Assembly: GCA_934180065.1 (NCBI GenBank)
Contig: CAKPRA010000063.1
Span: forward strand, 1 to 6,977
Length of the DNA stretch: 6,977 nucleotides
Direction: 5' to 3'
Source of the DNA: an uncultured Clostridia bacterium
GTDB taxonomy: Bacteria; Bacillota; Clostridia; TANB77; CAG-508
Shown: in pieces, positions 5,975 to 6,977 of the stretch
Layout of the letters: every line of letters starts with the position of its first letter
Position numbering within the stretch: the first letter of the stretch is position 1
Position numbers and translations under genes: made by a program
Notes under the pieces: generated by a model
What the model was told of the DNA's origin: nothing
Database searches by the model: none
What the model saw: only the letters and a program-made list of their open reading frames with translations

Positions 5975-6841
5975 ATGAAAGATAAAAAATTAGATAATAA
6001 ATCTAAAGATTTAGTTTTGAATCAAAAAAGAAATATGGGGAAAAAAGTATTTATATCAATTTTAGTAATTATTATAATTGCAATATCAAGTTTTATAATT
6101 TATGAAAGGGCAACTGTTAATAATACCTATTATATTGGTGAAAAGAACTTACAAATTCCGGTATTTGTGTATCACGACATAGTACAGGATGAATCTCAAA
6201 TACAATATGATTATATGCAAACCACAGTAGATACTTTTGAAAAACAAATAACTGGACTTATGAAACTGGGATATAAACCAATAAGTTATCAGGATTTGGA
6301 AGATTATAAAAATGGGAAAAAAGCTATTCCTAAATGGAGCTTTTTAATAACATTTGATGATGGTTATACAGGTGTATATAATTATGCATATGAGATTGCA
6401 AAAAAATATAATATACCAATGACCTCTTTTATAAATAATAATACAATTGGGACTGAATCTGTTTTTTATACATGGGAAAATGCTAAAGAAATGAATGAGA
6501 GCGGATTGATTTCTATTTATTCACATGGTTTAACGCATGCACAATATAATAAAGAAACACCTGAAAAATTAGTAGATGATACTGAAAAATCTTATTCTGA
6601 AATAAAACAAGAGCTAAATGATGTTGATATTTTAAAAGTATTTACATATCCATATGGATTATATACTGATGAAGAAAGAGCTGCTCTTTGGGAAAATGGA
6701 TATATTCAGAATTTAACTGATAATAGGATAAATTTAAGTGAAAAATTAGACCTTTCTGGGTTGCATAGGTCATATCCATTAAGTGATCCTGTATGGAAAA
6801 TATTGCTAAAAATTAATTATAGAATAATTCGATATGAATAA
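5975..6841 (+). CDS. Membrane-anchored polysaccharide deacetylase (NodB family)
   Basis: The 288-residue protein removes N- or O-acetyl groups from a glycan outside the cell. A basic, positively charged start precedes one transmembrane segment (VFISILVIIIIAISSFIIY, 25-43) with no cleavage site, so the catalytic part should be tethered outside. Motifs are VYHDI (65-69), the metal/base motif TFDDGY (126-131), metal-binding HGLTH (184-188), FTYPYG (223-228) and GLHRSYPLSD (262-271). The YPYG motif in place of RPPYG is closer to IcaB/PgaB-type exopolysaccharide deacetylases than to classical peptidoglycan PgdA enzymes, but the substrate (poly-GlcNAc, peptidoglycan or other) cannot be decided. ATG 5975 follows AAAGGAA (5958-5964) by ten bases. 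It lies 99 bp after pheT with no clear terminator between, so partial read-through from pheST is possible. No glycosyltransferase neighbours are visible. Confidence 0.9.
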   Translation: MKDKKLDNKSKDLVLNQKRNMGKKVFISILVIIIIAISSFIIYERATVNNTYYIGEKNLQIPVFVYHDIVQDESQIQYDYMQTTVDTFEKQITGLMKLGYKPISYQDLEDYKNGKKAIPKWSFLITFDDGYTGVYNYAYEIAKKYNIPMTSFINNNTIGTESVFYTWENAKEMNESGLISIYSHGLTHAQYNKETPEKLVDDTEKSYSEIKQELNDVDILKVFTYPYGLYTDEERAALWENGYIQNLTDNRINLSEKLDLSGLHRSYPLSDPVWKILLKINYRIIRYE

Positions 6842-6977
6842 AAAGTGTTTTAATATATAAAATGACAATAATAAGCCGGATATGCAGATAATATATATTA
6901 AAAATGCGTGACTTGCTGGTCGCCCATACAAAGTAGTGTGAGAGTTGTAGAGCCCTTGTTTAAATTTTGTAATATTA
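6842..6977. other. Unassigned tail with a GC-richer structured segment
   Basis: After the deacetylase stop come about 60 bases of AT-rich DNA, then a stretch at 6904-6955 with roughly half G+C, well above its surroundings. It contains the hairpin 6904-6927 and a second possible helix, tacaa (6927-6931) with ttgta (6945-6949). No reading frame here gives a protein that I recognise on either strand. It may be the end of a gene on the - strand, a structured RNA, or the terminus of an insertion element cut by the window edge. Confidence 0.35.
6900..6927 (-). terminator. Possible intrinsic terminator for a minus-strand gene
   Basis: Read on the - strand, atgggcgac and gtcacgcat form a 9-bp stem with one C-C mismatch and one G-T pair around the loop cagcaa, followed by five T residues (one shared with the stem). 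This fits a rho-independent terminator for a gene lying to the right on the - strand, convergent with the deacetylase. A - strand stop codon TAA at 6962-6960 is suitably placed just upstream. There is no T-run on the + strand side. Confidence 0.4.

Noticed and set aside
6810..6976. Minus-strand open frame entering from the right edge
   Set aside because: One - strand frame stays open from the edge into the deacetylase 3' end, but it has no visible start, runs through the hairpin and AT-rich spacer, and gives low-complexity hydrophobic sequence.
1..6977. CRISPR array, tRNA, rRNA, transposase or toxin-antitoxin genes
   Set aside because: No regularly spaced direct repeats, no tRNA-like cloverleaf sequence, no rRNA signature and no recognisable transposase or toxin frame were seen on either strand.

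Overview
The window is low-GC DNA (coding regions about 28-34% G+C by partial hand count) with strong AGGAGG-type ribosome sites, a T-box riboswitch and Firmicutes-style proteins. I read it as a chromosomal segment of a member of the Clostridia or a close relative; genus and species cannot be told from this sequence alone. All recognised genes are on the + strand.

Layout. Positions 1-277 are non-coding. They hold a hairpin, a perfect 32-bp inverted repeat with a 12-nt loop (73-148) that looks like a REP/MITE-type element, and a 45-nt pure pyrimidine run, followed by the ldh leader. L-lactate dehydrogenase (ldh, 281-1240) follows; its FBP-site residues are conserved, so fermentative pyruvate reduction with allosteric control is expected. 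Next is a small P-loop protein of unknown function (1382-1885) with its own promoter, a palindrome in its leader and a leucine-codon choice unlike its neighbours. A 14-codon hydrophobic micro-ORF with a strong ribosome site comes after it (1910-1954).

The centre of the window is a phenylalanyl-tRNA synthetase operon. It has a sigma-A-type promoter (1957-1985), a T-box leader with a probable TTC (Phe) specifier and mutually exclusive antiterminator and terminator (to 2252), then pheS (2360-3409) and pheT (3503-5875). Uncharged tRNA-Phe should stabilise the antiterminator and switch on both subunits. Between pheS and pheT lies a strong Shine-Dalgarno that belongs to neither gene; it fits a 25-codon TTG-initiated ORF overlapping the pheT start. 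Downstream is a membrane-anchored NodB-type polysaccharide deacetylase (5975-6841).

The last 136 bases contain no + strand gene that I recognise. They carry a locally GC-richer, structured stretch (about 6904-6955) cut by the window edge, including a hairpin that on the - strand would be a plausible terminator for a gene entering from the right.

Most of the window is ordinary housekeeping sequence. The items most worth a second look are the inverted-repeat element, the compact T-box with its duplicated terminator-arm sequence, the pheS-pheT junction, the orphan P-loop gene and the structured tail.
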